DNA from: Sclerurus mexicanus
Taxonomy: Eukaryota > Chordata > Aves > Passeriformes > Furnariidae
NCBI GenBank assembly: GCA_013396755.1
Contig: VWZF01001848.1
Coordinates: 496,001-560,000, forward strand
Reading direction: 5' to 3'
DNA length: 64,000 nt
The notes under the pieces were generated by a model, which was given only the letters and a program-made list of their open reading frames with translations, searched no databases and was not told the origin of the DNA. How positions within the stretch are numbered: position 1 is the stretch's first letter; the number at the start of each line of letters is the position of its first letter. Both the position numbers and the translations under genes were made by a program. This document shows positions 48,561-61,994 of this stretch, one piece after another.

Positions 48561-51500
48561 GCTTCCAGTGACTCATCTTTATGGGTTTCACAAAAGAGTA
48601 AAGGAACTGAGGCTCTCCTGACAAAAACTGGAAAGCACTTCCTCAGGAGGCTGTAATTTGGGTTCCTGCCTGCAGTCTTATGTCGGTGTTTGTCTAGGCT
48701 TGCAGAGATGGATCAATGGTTTTCCTCGATGCACCTGTTACTATGCACTTTGATGCACCATCACGGTACTATCTCGGCTCTCCCTTCGACATTGTCTCTC
48801 ACTGCTCTCTCTCATGGGTGTGCAGAAAGGCTGTTACCACATAATCTAACAGCTGCCAAGACTGGTTTTCCACCATTTGAAAAAAGCCAAAATCTACTGA
48901 CACGATATGACAGGTGATTTTGGAATGGTTGAACAATTTATGGGATTATCTATTTTATAATTGATTCAGCCATAAATTTTATATATTATGTGAAACCTTG
49001 AACAAGCAATCATATACTATGTGTATACTGGCAACATACAAGTACCCTGGATGCTTCTGAGCCATGTGGCGTAGCATTACTGGTGTGTCCTCACTCCACC
49101 AGACAGAGTGGTTGCCCACAAGCTGTCTGAGAAGTATGTCCAAGACCTGTGCCATTCTCTCCGGCTGTCCAAGCCAGCACAGACAAGCACTTTCCTGACA
49201 CTATTTAATTCAATGTGCAATTCCATTTCTACGCCCAGGAATGTCCCCAGTCACTGTTTTAATTTCCTGGGGTATATGTAACTGTAGAGCCTCTACAAAA
49301 TAACCTAACAGTCTCATTTTTGTTCATTTCAGGCAAGTGCCCCCAGCACAGTAATACATGGCACTAATTAACCATCTCTTCCTGATGCTCTTAGGAGAGA
49401 TACCAGGATTGATTGGGCGTGGAAACTGAACTCCTTTTTCATTTGCAGAAGTGTACCTTCTGATTGAAGGGCTGATTCCAGCATGAGCAAGGTTGCAGAA
49501 AGAAATTTGCATTGTCAATAGCTATCATGTGTTAATATACAGCTGGGGAAGGACTATGGGGACACTTACATGTTCACGTTTCCTTTTGCGCTCAGTAGAG
49601 GGAGTTTAAATAAACCTGCTTCAATGCTTTTTAACTGGGTTCTTAAGATTATGCAGTAAATTATTCTGCATGCATTTTGTCCTGTTCATGGAGGATGTTT
49701 TTTCTGTTTATCTGTACTTGAGGAAAGTGACTATTTTAGAAAGAGCAAGCTTGTGAGCAAGAAATATCTGTATAGAGGAGTCAGAAAAAATTATGTATTT
49801 TCTTATTAGATAGAAAAGTGCCACAAATTCATGATTTTTGTTATTTGTCATCTTTAGTTTGAACTCGTCGTTATAATATGAGAAAATACAGGAATTCTAA
49901 AACTGATCTGATATGGAATAAACCGCATCCAGGGTGTATTTCCACATGCAAAATTTCGTCATTTATCTTGATTTTTCTGCAGTCATAGATACAATGCATT
50001 TGCCTAGAAAATAAAAATGTGTGCTGTTGAAACAGTTGCGTTATTCACATGCTTGAGTTCGGCAGGTTTGAAAATGAGAAGATGGCACTGGGACGTTGTC
50101 TGTTTTCAGACCTGTCATTTCTAGAGAAAAATTTCTTCCATTTACCAGTAAAAAGATATTTTCCCCAACTTTTTACTCAAAAGCAATTTTGAATCGTCAA
50201 GTCAAGCACTTTATTACAACAGGCAGTTTCTGCTCTCAGTTACACCTGTTGAACTTCATTATCTTCTGTTCTGCCTTAATTACATACAGACAAACTCATT
50301 CACTTGACCTTGTTGACCCTGCCATTAGAACTTTAATTAACTCTTGTGACCATGATTCATGGCCCAGAACAGAATTCAAGTCACTTTATCACAACTAGGT
50401 TGGCAAATGGGGCTAAAGTATATTTTCAATAAATTGAGCAATTGTCTGTGATCACTGAATAGGAAGTTGAGTACAGATGCATTCAGTAACTCAGTGAAAA
50501 GTCTGCATATATTTATATTTTTGACTACTACAGTGTAAGTAGACATACCATAAACCTCTGAAACCTGATAAATTTTGTCATCTAAAGAATTTTTTCTCAA
50601 TTTTATTGCTCCTCTGACAGTAGATCCAGCTGATATTTGTCAGAAAACAAACAAAAAAACCTGTACTTATGATACCTCCAAAATGCATTTGAACAGCTCT
50701 TTAGTACTGCTTCAGTTTAATGTAATTCATTATTAAATGGTTTTCTGCAGAAAAAATAGCTAATGACATCCTAATATGAATTTAATCAGCCCAAAATCTT
50801 CTCTAAATCAAATTTTTCACATCACATTGCTCAAGTTTCCACTGTCTGAGGGATTCCCCTGCCAATTCAGGATACTCTGAAACTGGAGGACCTATGTTCA
50901 TAGCTGACCTTTTGTCACTCTCTGGTCCCTGTAACTCACTGATGTTAGCTACTGCTGTCTATTGGCAAGTCTTCCAAAAAGACTGACATCAGCTGGCTCT
51001 CATGTATTTGATCTCCATCAGTATGGAATTGTCTCCCAGTAGAATTCAGGCATGCAGGCCTCATGTTTTTTACTATCTTAAAGTTAGGTGTAGGGACATT
51101 GTATTCTGACACTGGTTTTAATGGGGTTTTAAAGTTCTTACGAAATTTATTGAAATCCTTGTGCAGAAGGAAGGGCAGAAGTCTTTGCCACTTTGAGTTT
51201 TGAAGCAATTAGAAAAAGATGACAGCATTTTTCTATGTCAGGTACATTTCCTGTGTCATGATACATATGGTAATAATAATCAAGCAAGGAATAGTATAGT
51301 AACAAAGATCATTTAAGTACTACAAGCAGATAAATGTCCAGTTACTTTTAAGAACAGCCAAATGAACATTAGAAGTAGGGAAAATAAACCCACTCACTTA
51401 AGTGCATAAGTACTACCAGGCCACCCACCACCCTTTTTGCATTTTCTGAGCAGACTCTGGTAGCTGATTTGGGTTGGGAGGTATGGTGTGTGATCTCTAG

Positions 51501-52014
51501 CTGTGACTAGTCTTTTTATTAGTAACTCATAACCTTAATACAAACAATCTGACTTAGCCATGTCATTGCTTTTCCCACATGAACAGCTGCAGCTTCAGTC
51601 AATGAGAGTACTCAGGTAGGACCACAGTTTGGCTATGAAAATTTTCAGTAATAGCATTTCTTTTAATCCCAGAGAGAGACTGACAGGAGCAGGAGATGGG
51701 TGAATTAGAAAGTGTCTAATCATCAGCATGTTGTTACATCTTTTATTTAAAATGCTATAGGTGATATATATCCAGTCATGATGTACAGAAAGTATTAGCA
51801 CAATTGGAAACGTTTTTGTTAGACAGCTTAAGTCAGGACATTTTTTCTGTCTGAATGTACAATGCTGGGTATATATGTAGTTATCCTTTGAGCCTTCAAA
51901 ATTTTTTTTTACCTGGCAATGTGTGTTTTCATATACTTCAGCTGATTTAGCACACCCTGCTATTTAAAATAATCACATACTGGTTTAAATTGCTATCTGT
52001 GTTCAAAATAGTTG
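48561..52014. other. Intergenic, nothing recognised
   Basis: No gene or repeat is supported. A weaker CTCF-like string (CAGTAGAGGGAG) occurs near 49589-49600. Confidence 0.6.
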
Positions 52015-52027
52015 CCACTAGATGGCA
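52015..52027 (+). promoter_or_regulatory. CTCF-like binding motif
   Basis: CCACTAGATGGCA fits the CTCF core CCA(C/G)(C/T)AG(A/G)(G/T)GGC(A/G) at every position. It lies about 8 kb upstream of the TMEM244 start. Occupancy cannot be judged from sequence. Confidence 0.5.
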
Positions 52028-54027
52028 AACTGATTGTGTGCAGCCTTCCACACAAAGGGAACATCTCTGCTGTGTGCTAGGTGACCAGGTGAACGTATTG
52101 CATCAAATTCATCCTGCCCTGATTCCGTTGGAACCAGTGGAATTACACCAGAGAAACAGATGGCTCTTTAATCTTAGGTACTGAAAGCGCCTACAGTAAG
52201 TAAATATCATATTTGTTTCTGTTTGCTTGTTTAAATCAAGTCTGATGTACTAAGCCTTTTAACTTCACATGACAGAGGAAAAATGCAAGAGTTCAGGCCC
52301 ATCATTCAGTTTTAGCTACCTGGTATATTCCATGGGACTGAAGAGATAGGGAGTGGCGCATACTGACAGAGACAAAAGAGACTGGAAGATCAAAATCCCT
52401 TTTTATACATGCCCAGTGGTACAGGACCTGTGTGAATGCTCACATTTTACAGTGCCCAATCCTTCATGTGCCACAAATCTCTGATTTAGAGAATTTCACA
52501 TCCATCAGTTCACACAGAGCCTCAGCTAGGGGCAGGACCTCTCAAGATGTTATCCTTTTCTTTCCCCTCACAATATTGCAATAGTGGATGGCTTTTCTGA
52601 GGAGATGCTGCACATTTCCATTGAAAAGTGCTATTTGTGGTCACTTATAAAAACTCATTAAACACATCAACATACTCAAGACCTTGTTTTTATCAGTTTC
52701 ACACCAGTACCACTTCACTGTGACCATCATAATGCAAGAAAATTTTTTGTGATCCTATGGTAAAACAATTGGTATAGGCCTTCTATCTGTCAGTATACTT
52801 CTCTATTGTTTGTTGGTCTGACATCATCTGTCAGAAACAGAGATTCCTTTTAAAAGCAGGAGTTAGCCAAAAGCTATCTTGTTTGCTTTATTTAACTTTC
52901 TTACATTTCAGATGTACACATATATATATAATGTATACCTAAATATTATGTTTTTGCTGTGCCGTTAACTGACATTGGTATCCATCCTTGATTAGTTTTT
53001 ATTTGAAATCTGAGTTTTCATCTGTTATTTTGTGAATCAGCTTGTTTGAGATTTAACAGTTTTTAAAGACAACATATCAGAAGTTGTACTGTCATTTTCT
53101 TATGGAAATAGACTGGCAATTCTGACTTGGGATTTCTGTTTAACACTAGTTTAGTTTACTAGTGCTATGCTATCAAAAATAAAATTGGGGTTCTGATTTA
53201 ATTGCTATTGGTGTGGAAAATTGACAATTTTTAAAAATATGCAGAGAGTTTAGGGCACATATCAGAACCTCAAGTAAGATTCAGGCTAAAAAGATTTGCT
53301 TTAATCCAGCTCCTGAGTAAAAGTGTAGTAGGTCCACTGGGCTGACTGAATAGGTGTGCACTTCCCTCCGGTTTTACTGAGTCTGTGTCCAGTGAAGTGA
53401 TGTTTATTGCCACCCTTCACAGGCCTCAGGGATATTGTAGGCATCACCCTCAGCATGCTTGTTAAATTTCAACTGTGCAGTAAAGGAATGTTGCAATGGG
53501 ATCTCATGCATAGGGCCATTAGTTATTCACCAGCAAGAATCAGCATGGCATTTTTCTGCCTTGTGAACAATTAGCAACATGCAAGCAAGTTATCCCAAGT
53601 CTTTTGATATTCCTGTTAAGTACCAGAGATCAACCACACCAAGATATGGGACCTCAGGCAGAACAGGCTTTAAGGTTGTGCCGAGGATCTCTGCTTTTAT
53701 TGTCATGCTTAATGTGTCCTCCTTATATATGCAGATTTTTCACTCATTGCATAAGTGGAAAGGAATAGCCGCCACATTAGATTTGCCAGGTAGTGGAGAG
53801 GACCTTTTCTTCCTCTGTTGTGTAAAGTGTGGTTCATCTTCTGAGGTCACATCACCTATTGGGCAGTCAGCTCTTGCCATGGCCTTGGGCACAAGTGTTA
53901 CCTTCTGTGTCCTGTTCTCTGACTGTGGATAACAAATCTCTTACTCTTTTGGGCATAGGAACCCTATTCATCTAACTTAATAGATTAATTTTGAATGTAA
54001 TACAGTAACAGGTCCGGCTGAAACCTA
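52028..54027. other. Intergenic, nothing recognised
   Basis: The 117-codon plus-strand frame at 53579-53932 shows no recognisable domain and has no supporting splice or promoter context. Confidence 0.6.
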
Positions 54028-54092
54028 ATTGTATCCTACAGGAGGTAAAACTACAGGGTCTAATGGCTCCTTCTGGACTTAGGTTGTGAAAA
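54028..54092 (+). mobile_element. Old CR1/L3-like terminal fragment
   Basis: TACAGGAGGTAAAACTACAG followed by GTCTAATGGCTCCTTCTGGA matches the conserved 3' end of old CR1/L3 elements (ACAGGAGGTCAGACTAGATG, then TAATGGTCCCTTCTGG). Only the last 65 bases or so are recognisable. Confidence 0.6.
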
Positions 54093-55053
54093 CAAAAGAT
54101 CCTAAGTGCTGGAACTTGCAAGGTCACCTTATTGCAACGCTGAAAACAATGTCTTCAGGTGTTTTAGCCAAAATGCTAAACCACTGATGTGAATATACAA
54201 TTATGAGTTTTTCCTTGCAAATGAACTACTCTTGAAAATTTAGCCCCTTCACAGTCTTTCATGTAGAAGGTAAGGGAATCCAGTTCTTACATTAAATCAT
54301 CTCTTTTATGGTTTGAAGTGCTCTTTTAAATAAAATTAATGAATGTTTAAAAAACTATTTAGTGTCTCAGATTGTAATCTCATGAACTTGTTTTCAGTAC
54401 AAGACAATGTCTTGCTCAAAGAAAAATTGCTTAGAGAAAGTTCCTGCAATATTTTAAGATCAGTAATCCAAATGCAGCAACACTCTCACAGCCTAGAAGG
54501 TTGAAGTCATTTTTCTGTAACAGATTGTTAACTTTTCCTATGAAAAAGGAAATTTTTTTTGAGACATACATCTTCATACACTTTTAAAATAGCAAAAAAC
54601 ATTCCTTCTTTTTGAATGACCTTCTTAGAAGGGAAAGCATTGTCCCTATAATGCTAACAGTTGTGTTATGAAACAGAACAGGGTCTCAGGAGTTTTCTCA
54701 TTTCACCCTTAAACTTTCACTATGGAATTTAGGAGGCTTGAGCTTTCCTGTGCATCTGCCATCGGTTTAGAGTTATGTGGGAGAATAATATTTTCTGTAC
54801 TATAAAGCTATTTGGATGTTTGGGTCATGGAAAGGTGATATGAGACCTGTTAATGCAAGGTGCCATAGTGTGTATGTCCACAATGGGGAAAAAAAAGAAA
54901 AAGGAAAAAAAAATTAAACAGACTGAATAAATGGCAGGTTCTATCTCAAGTTTCCATCATTTAATACTCTGAGTGAGTATTAAATTCAAATTCTTATGTG
55001 CTATCTGCAGTTCTGATGCAGTTACTTGTGTCTGAATTTCTTTTTGATTTGTT

Positions 55054-55069
55054 GGGGGGGGGGGGGGGG
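55054..55069. repeat. G16 homopolymer
   Basis: Sixteen consecutive G, followed by TTGG and a T-run. It could form a G-quadruplex and is prone to length error. Confidence 0.95.
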
Positions 55070-55923
55070 TTGGTTTTTTTTCTAATTACAACATTATGAG
55101 CTGTAAACACCCCTCCAGGACTAGGAATGCTCTGAGTTTGATTTCAGCTGAACCAGGAACACTTATTTTCCCTTTGCTTTCAGTTCTTTAGCTTGAGAAG
55201 TTACACAGCAAACTGTACTGCTGCTAGGTGCTCATCGGGATGCGTGATACTGGAGTCACTAAAAGATATAAAATACTCTTCTGAGTTTCATCCTCCCATA
55301 CTACTACAAAAAATATTCCTTTTCTACCCACGTTTTTGGCTCTGTCTCTTCCTACATTAGCTGTCATTTAATGAATTCTACTTGGGTATGAAAGAATCAC
55401 AGGCTGTGTTTCTTGAGTTTGAAAATAAAATGAATACAACACTTAAGACTATTGTTCCATTGAGATTAATTTGTCTACATGATATCCTACTGTAACTCCA
55501 AACTGTAGTTTGGTTTCTATCCAAAAGTGAAGGTTCTATTTTAGTTACAAAGCTTAACCACATAGGTTTTTATTCTGTAAATGCAAGCTACAGTGGCTAA
55601 CTCATTCCAAAACTAGTATTTTTTTTCTCCTTATGTATTTAATTCAAGAACATAGTTGACCCCTTGCATGAGATGTATCACAAGCTAACCAAAAGAGTGC
55701 CAAAAGCCCTGTAGGACTGAACTAAATGTTCAAGTTGAAACAAACAAATCCACACAATTCTGCATAAATAAGAGAGTTGTTTATTGAAGTATTCAACTTC
55801 AAATCAATTTTGGAACAAAAAATTAATTATGTTTCTCTATTTGAAGGGACATCTGGACCCAAAGAGCAGTTTGAGGTGAGAAACATTAATTGCCATAGAA
55901 TGTGAAAGCCAAAACTATTCTGT

Positions 55924-55947
55924 AATATATATAATATATATATATAT
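55924..55947. repeat. (TA)n tract
   Basis: Imperfect TA dinucleotide run. Confidence 0.85.
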
Positions 55948-57706
55948 GTAATAATTCAGAATAGTGTGCCAAGGACCCAACCTTTCAACTCCTTATGTCT
56001 GAAGCATTATTCCAGCAGAATTCAGCTATAACTGGCCAACACTATTTCAAAATAGATCTCAGATCTCTGGCTGGCTCTCTGAAAATGTGAAATTAGTGAC
56101 CGTCTGGAAATTACTTGTTTAGTATCATATAAGAACTGTCAGAGGAAAAGAAGGAATGTAATTTTCTGCATCTCCATACAGGTGGCTTTCCTTCTAGCAA
56201 TCCACTGCTTAATGCTTCTCACACTTCCTGACTGCCAGAGTCAATGAAGCAGGAGCTTTGTAACCTCCAATATATAACCTTGTGGAAACCCAGAGGAGAT
56301 TTCTTATAATGGGGTTCCCTGAGTAAGGCTGGGTTTCTGTAGAAGAAACAGTCTATCATCATGCCATAAGTGTATCATTATGCTTGTGCCCAAGGGTTCA
56401 AATCAGAGTTTCAAAAGCAGTGTCAATGCTGGCATTTCCTATGTGTTAAAAGTTTGCATTTAACCTTGCATTGCACCTTAAAAATGTTGGTTTAATGGTT
56501 TTTTTTACTCCTGCAGTGTTCATCATGCCTTTAACATTCCTGTCTTCTTACCTACCCCAATGGTTAGGCTGAATCACTGACCAGCTTCCAAACTATCAGT
56601 TAGTCCTCTTGCATTAACCCCTGATATAGCTAGTGCTGATTTTTGATTCAATTCCTTGAATTCTTTATCTAATTCTTTTCATATATTTGTCCTGATCACT
56701 TTGCTCAGCTAACCTCAGTTCTCTTCCTTTGTTCCCCCTGGTTGTTTGTCATCCTTTAAACCTCATCTTCCAAAAAGCTCTCAGTCCCACTCTCCTGTAT
56801 ATACCCATGGCAATTCATGATCCCATCTTCTCACTCATCACACTCCTTCCCGTTCTTTGTTCATGTATATAATCACTAACTCCTAAATTTCACTTTTGTC
56901 TACACTGCATTCAAATTAATTTGTTTTCTCCTCTGCACTCTTGTCAACAGAAAGGTCCCTGAGAGCCATACATTTTCCTGCAGCCTCGAGTAGGTTCACA
57001 GCAGACAGACTCTTCAGAATTTTCACCTAAATAGCTAGCTAGTCTTTTCTGAACACTTGCATAATGGAATTTTTCAAATGTGGGTAGATTTTAAGAGGAG
57101 CGGCATGAATAATTCCCTAGCATAAGCCCCCTCCACTCCTGTCAATTCTAATATTTTTACTTCGATAACTGAATGGAGTAAAACTTTTAATATAAAAACC
57201 TACAGCATTTTCAAGTTGGGCAACATAACACACTTTTTGTCTAGCCCTGTCCTCACAAACGCTTACAATATTTTATCTGTAAATGGAGAAACAAACAAGA
57301 AAATAATCCTAAGGAAAAGCACCTCATAAGAAATTTTTCAGTCAAAAGCCATTTGGTAAAGTAACTATAAGAGGTGTCTTGAAGTGAGAATTGTTGGGGC
57401 ATCTTCACTGCAGACCGTGCTATCAGGTCCAATCACACTACATACAGTTACAAACACTGGGTATTAATTGTCTCCAGTGGAATAACTTCCAAGGTGCCAA
57501 ACTTCAAACAACTTCAAGCTTTGTGTTTAAAAAGATGAAGAATATTCATACAAAAATGTATGCATAAAAAATGTCTTCCAAATACTTTTTACCATCCTCA
57601 CAGAATAACTCGAAGCTAAGACCCACCTTTCCAACAGTTTTCAAAAATTACAGTGTATATGGTATATATGGAAACTGTTGCATATTCTTATATATATAAT
57701 ACTTTT

Positions 57707-57785
57707 CACAGAATCACAGAATATGCTGAATTGGAAGGGACCCACAAGGATCATCAAGTCCAACTCCTGACCCTGCACAGGACAA
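57707..57785 (-). mobile_element. CR1 LINE, very short 3' end
   Basis: CACAGAATCACAGAATATGC, then TTGGAAGGGACCCACAAGGA and TCCAACTCCTGACCCTGCAC: the last 79 or so bases of a CR1 in minus orientation. It is the same subregion as the left end of the copy at 4087. Confidence 0.9.
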
Positions 57786-58945
57786 TGATAAGTTCATACT
57801 CCTATCTGTTTTAATTTAGACTGCTGGTCACTCACCTAGATCCAGGTTCCTTAGTAGTTATTCCAGACAGGTCAAATTCAAGGGTTTTTGTTTTTTGTTT
57901 TTTGGTTTTTTTAATTCAGCTTCTATACAAAGGAATGAACAATTATATTGAAAAAGTGAAATGTTTTCTTATCTTGAAGATCAAAACTGCTGATTTTAAG
58001 CTACTTGTCAAGACTTATAATTTTTTAATTCAAGATATCTGAATGACACAATTCAAATTTTCAAAGAATCTAATGAATTCCCATTCAATGGATGTTACTG
58101 CAAAATGTCCTGCATGATTCCGTTGATTTCTTTTCCTATGGCAGCAGTGAAGAGCTGGCTGGAGGCTCATCAGGAAGAACTCACTGCTCAGACTCTGCTG
58201 AGTCTAGGAGCACCAATACTTTCTGCACCTTGGATCTGTGGACATTAAGACTTTACTCTTTTTTCTTGCTTGTAAAAGACTAGGTGATTCATATCCTCAC
58301 AGTCAAGGCAGCATGTGTTTGGACTGCCAGAGGGGCATGGGAGGTGTTCAGTTTTGTCAGGAAGCAGTGATTCTTGTCAACTGGTTTATCAAAATATCAA
58401 AAACTTTCTTCTTCATGATGCTGTTTGCTTGGAATAATTACTTAGCAGATGAACTGCAGTCAAAAGCTAGGTTCAGAAGTCAAAAACGGAGAGCTTTGAG
58501 TGAGCTACTTATTTACCCATCCCCAATGAGCTATTTGTGGCCCACAGAAGCTTTTACACGTGGATGACAGAGATGTTTTTAAATTTGCCATCTGAGTCTA
58601 TGTGATCTCTTCAGTTATATTGGATTGGAGTGACGGGGGTAGATGAGTGGGGATGGGAGCTATTACTGGAGCTGGGGAAATCTCCCAGTTGTGCATTCCA
58701 GACCTGGGTGAACCTCAGCTGCTCTCTCACAGGCTGCACCGTTGGGCAAAGTCGCTGCAAGTTGCCTGGGCTGCCATAACACTGCATCACACTGGGTGTG
58801 TTTTTAGGGATGACCAACAAAGGAACATTTTAGCTGACATGGAGCCCCAAAACATTTGGAAGCTGAGAGCAGATTAAGGAAAGGAAATTAAGTTTTTATT
58901 ATGTGATCTGTAACTTAATACCCCTGCTGTTAAATGGCCATCCTT

Positions 58946-58970
58946 ACACACACACACACACACACACACA
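58946..58970. repeat. (CA)n microsatellite
   Basis: Uninterrupted CA dinucleotides, about 12 units. Confidence 0.95.
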
Positions 58971-61738
58971 AAATTGCAAACACCTATTGAGACTTCAGCT
59001 CAGGTTTGAACAATTGAATTCCTCTCCTGCAGTTTAAAAACTATGCTTTTAACTAGACTTCCTATGTTTTCCAGTTGCCAGGTATGGGATTAATTGCAGG
59101 CAAATTTTAAATCAGTTCAGCGAATGGTATACCCTTGTAAGATGAATCTGTCAACAGAATTCTTACTTTACCTATAGGTCAGTTGTTAAGATGCTTCCTT
59201 TTAGAAAGTTGTTAGTTAAGGTTTCACAAAGCCATTGAGTCCGTTAGGAAAGATCTATATAAGATCAGATGAATTTGTACTGTTCACTACAGTCTGTAGC
59301 AAGGACTACACTCAACAGTTTCATACAAATACAACTGTAACTTTGTTCAGTTGTTTTAATTCTCATACCTTATATTTGGTCTCAAAGATCAGTCTTTTCT
59401 GATACCAAGCATATCTAAAACACGACTTTTATTTTTCTTTACATTCACAATGTCAGCGGTATTTTCACATCCTGAAGTTCCAGTATTTAAACACATGATC
59501 CACTCAACCCATGAGCTTTTGGCTCCAGAAATACTCGACTGTATTTAGACTTGAGCAACATTTTCAAAATGGCATAAATGTTTTTGAGCCCAGTTCCCAA
59601 CGGGAATTAATGTCCTATTGATCTCTGCGGGCTTTTGGCTGACCAGTCACTGAGCAGGTTTAGGAGTGCATTTTATCTTCTAATTTTTTATTTTGCCTAA
59701 TTTCAGAAACATATATAATGACCACACTGTTAGAATCTCACACTGGTACACAGAGAATAAGGCAGTCACATTGTTTCAGGGATCAGTGCCCTTTTAACTA
59801 TATATAGTGTTGCATTTAGTGTAAAACATGAGCATTGCTATCTAACCCATTAAGCACCTGAACTACTGGCATGATTCCTGGGTCTGTCTGATCATATGTG
59901 CTATCTGGATAGTTATTATGCAAAACTGAATTACTACATATCTTACTCATCTTGAACTACTGCAAATTCTGTTGTAGAATTCTTTTTTAATTCAGTCTGC
60001 TTTGAAAAAGAGGCAGGAAAAAAATACTTGGATGGTTCTTCAATTACCAGTGCAAGATGACCTTGTGATCTGGATTAGTTTTAATACTGGGCTCTATATC
60101 ATGAAGAATGCTTGGGTTTGGCACTTACTAACAGTCAGCTAAAATACATTTGAGTCAATGCATGCCGAAATGAAGCTCTCTCTCAGCTAAGCTCAGGTGG
60201 CAACTGGAGCCTTAGTTTGCCTCAAGTGGCTACTTTTACATCTCTGTTACTCAGAGGCTAACCAGTGTTAAAAAAGCCCAGTTTTTGCCATTTCTGTGCT
60301 GTACTTGATTGGTTAGATTTATGTGTTATTGGTTAAGCAACCAGATCTAGGCTGCAGAAACACCCCTCCACCATATTATGAACTCTACATGGGAGCTACA
60401 GGGCGGCAAATGCAACAAAGTTAGAAATGATTTCCTTCTAATTCCCTATTTTCAGTCACTCATTACTTCAATAAATATTTTAGGCTGAGATTTTCTATGC
60501 TTAGTTTCTACCAACATTTATTTCTTATGTATTAGAATACTAGGGAGTAGTTATAAAAGAATAGTAGGAAAAGTCTCCCTGTTGTGAAAGAATTTTTGTG
60601 ATATTAATAAATAAATAAATGCTATGGACAATAAAATTAAGAATTTAAAACAGAAATTGGCATGGGAATATTTATGACTTCGGAGTATATCATGCTCTTA
60701 CTGTGAAGAAAACTAATTCTGAGTTAACTAAGCGTTAAGGATTCATAAGTTGTCTTTGAGCACCAGTAATGCCAACTATAGTTAAAGAAAGGTGTTCTTG
60801 TTATACATAGTCTGTTGGTTTAGGATCATATATTTCTTGACAAAATTACTCTGTGAGTATTGTGATGTATTGAATATTCACAATTTCCATGTTATACTTC
60901 CATCTTTTAGCTTTGAAGAGAACAGCAACTTAAAATATTTGGAATATACCATGTCAGCTTGTGAATTTGCAAGCTGTGCAAGGGAGGGGTGGCAATAGCA
61001 GTTGTAAATACACATTGGTTTGAATTCCAGCCGAGCACCTACCTTGTCTGCCATGCACATATGCATGTGTCTGTTTCTATAAGCATGTCTTGACATATTA
61101 GCTATTACAGCAGAAGAAGCAGCATGTGCAGTAAGTTTATATAATGTTTCTTACCCTATTTAAAATCTGCAGCTGCAGATTCCCTGATGTGTGCAGAACT
61201 GTGCTCACTAGAGCCCTATTCTGATGGGTTGTAGTAACCTAAACAAAACTGTACAGCACTGCGGCCTATTCCAGAAATAAAAAAAATATTAATTTTGCAT
61301 AATATTTTTGTATGCAGCTTCTTCTTCTTCTTAGACCATGTCATCTTATATCAATCTTCTGATAGTAATGCAAATCTGGATACTCAGAACTGGATGCCCA
61401 TCTTCCCTACAGAACAGCATTGCACCAGGAAGAGAAACTGTTCATCTTTTGGCTTACATGATTGTAAACCAATGTATTGCAGAGCTCCTTGGATGCCTAA
61501 TATAGGCCAACTACAAATGGCTTTCTTTATAGAAGTCCACTTACATAGGCGCTTTTTGCCCTCAGTAAATTATACAAGAAATAGCATTTTATTATAATAT
61601 GATCCTGTTGTTATAGATGTGGGTCAGTCTATTTTTATGTATGCTTATATAACTCAATTATTTGTTCCCAGCTGAAACTTGACTCACATTCCATAGAGAA
61701 GAGCAACCCTGTAACTTACCAAAAGATTAAGTAGTTTA

Positions 61739-61762
61739 ATATAAATAAATAAATAAATAAAT
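61739..61762. repeat. (AAAT)n microsatellite
   Basis: ATAA units in tandem, followed by a small CGCGCGAGAGAG segment. Confidence 0.9.
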
Positions 61763-61947
61763 ACGCGCGAGAGAGTATATACTCTTCTTGCTCATTAAGG
61801 TATATTTAGGTAATATTTCTTTCTCATTGGATTGATGCTCAGAACTATCTCATCCAAAACACATGAAGTCAGAAATATTATGAATGGAAAGAGATCATCA
61901 TCATGTAGGAGATAGTTTTTGACAGAAATTTCTAAACTGAGAATTGC

Positions 61948-61994
61948 AATTCAGATATTCACATAGTCTGTAATGTAAGGTGAATATCTGAATT
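61948..61994. repeat. Perfect 15-bp inverted repeat with 17-base loop
   Basis: The arm AATTCAGATATTCAC (61948-61962) and its exact complement (61980-61994) can form a hairpin. No target duplication or transposon ends were seen around it. Confidence 0.9.

Larger units (their letters stand above)
54093..57706. other. Intergenic with simple repeats
   Basis: Holds the G16 run at 55054-55069 and a TA-rich tract at 55924-55947. Nothing else is recognised. Confidence 0.6.

Noticed and set aside
49589..49600. Second CTCF-like site
   Set aside because: It misses the consensus at key positions including the GGC core.
53579..53932. 117-codon plus-strand frame
   Set aside because: One of the longest frames outside the CpG island, but without domain, promoter, splice or composition support.
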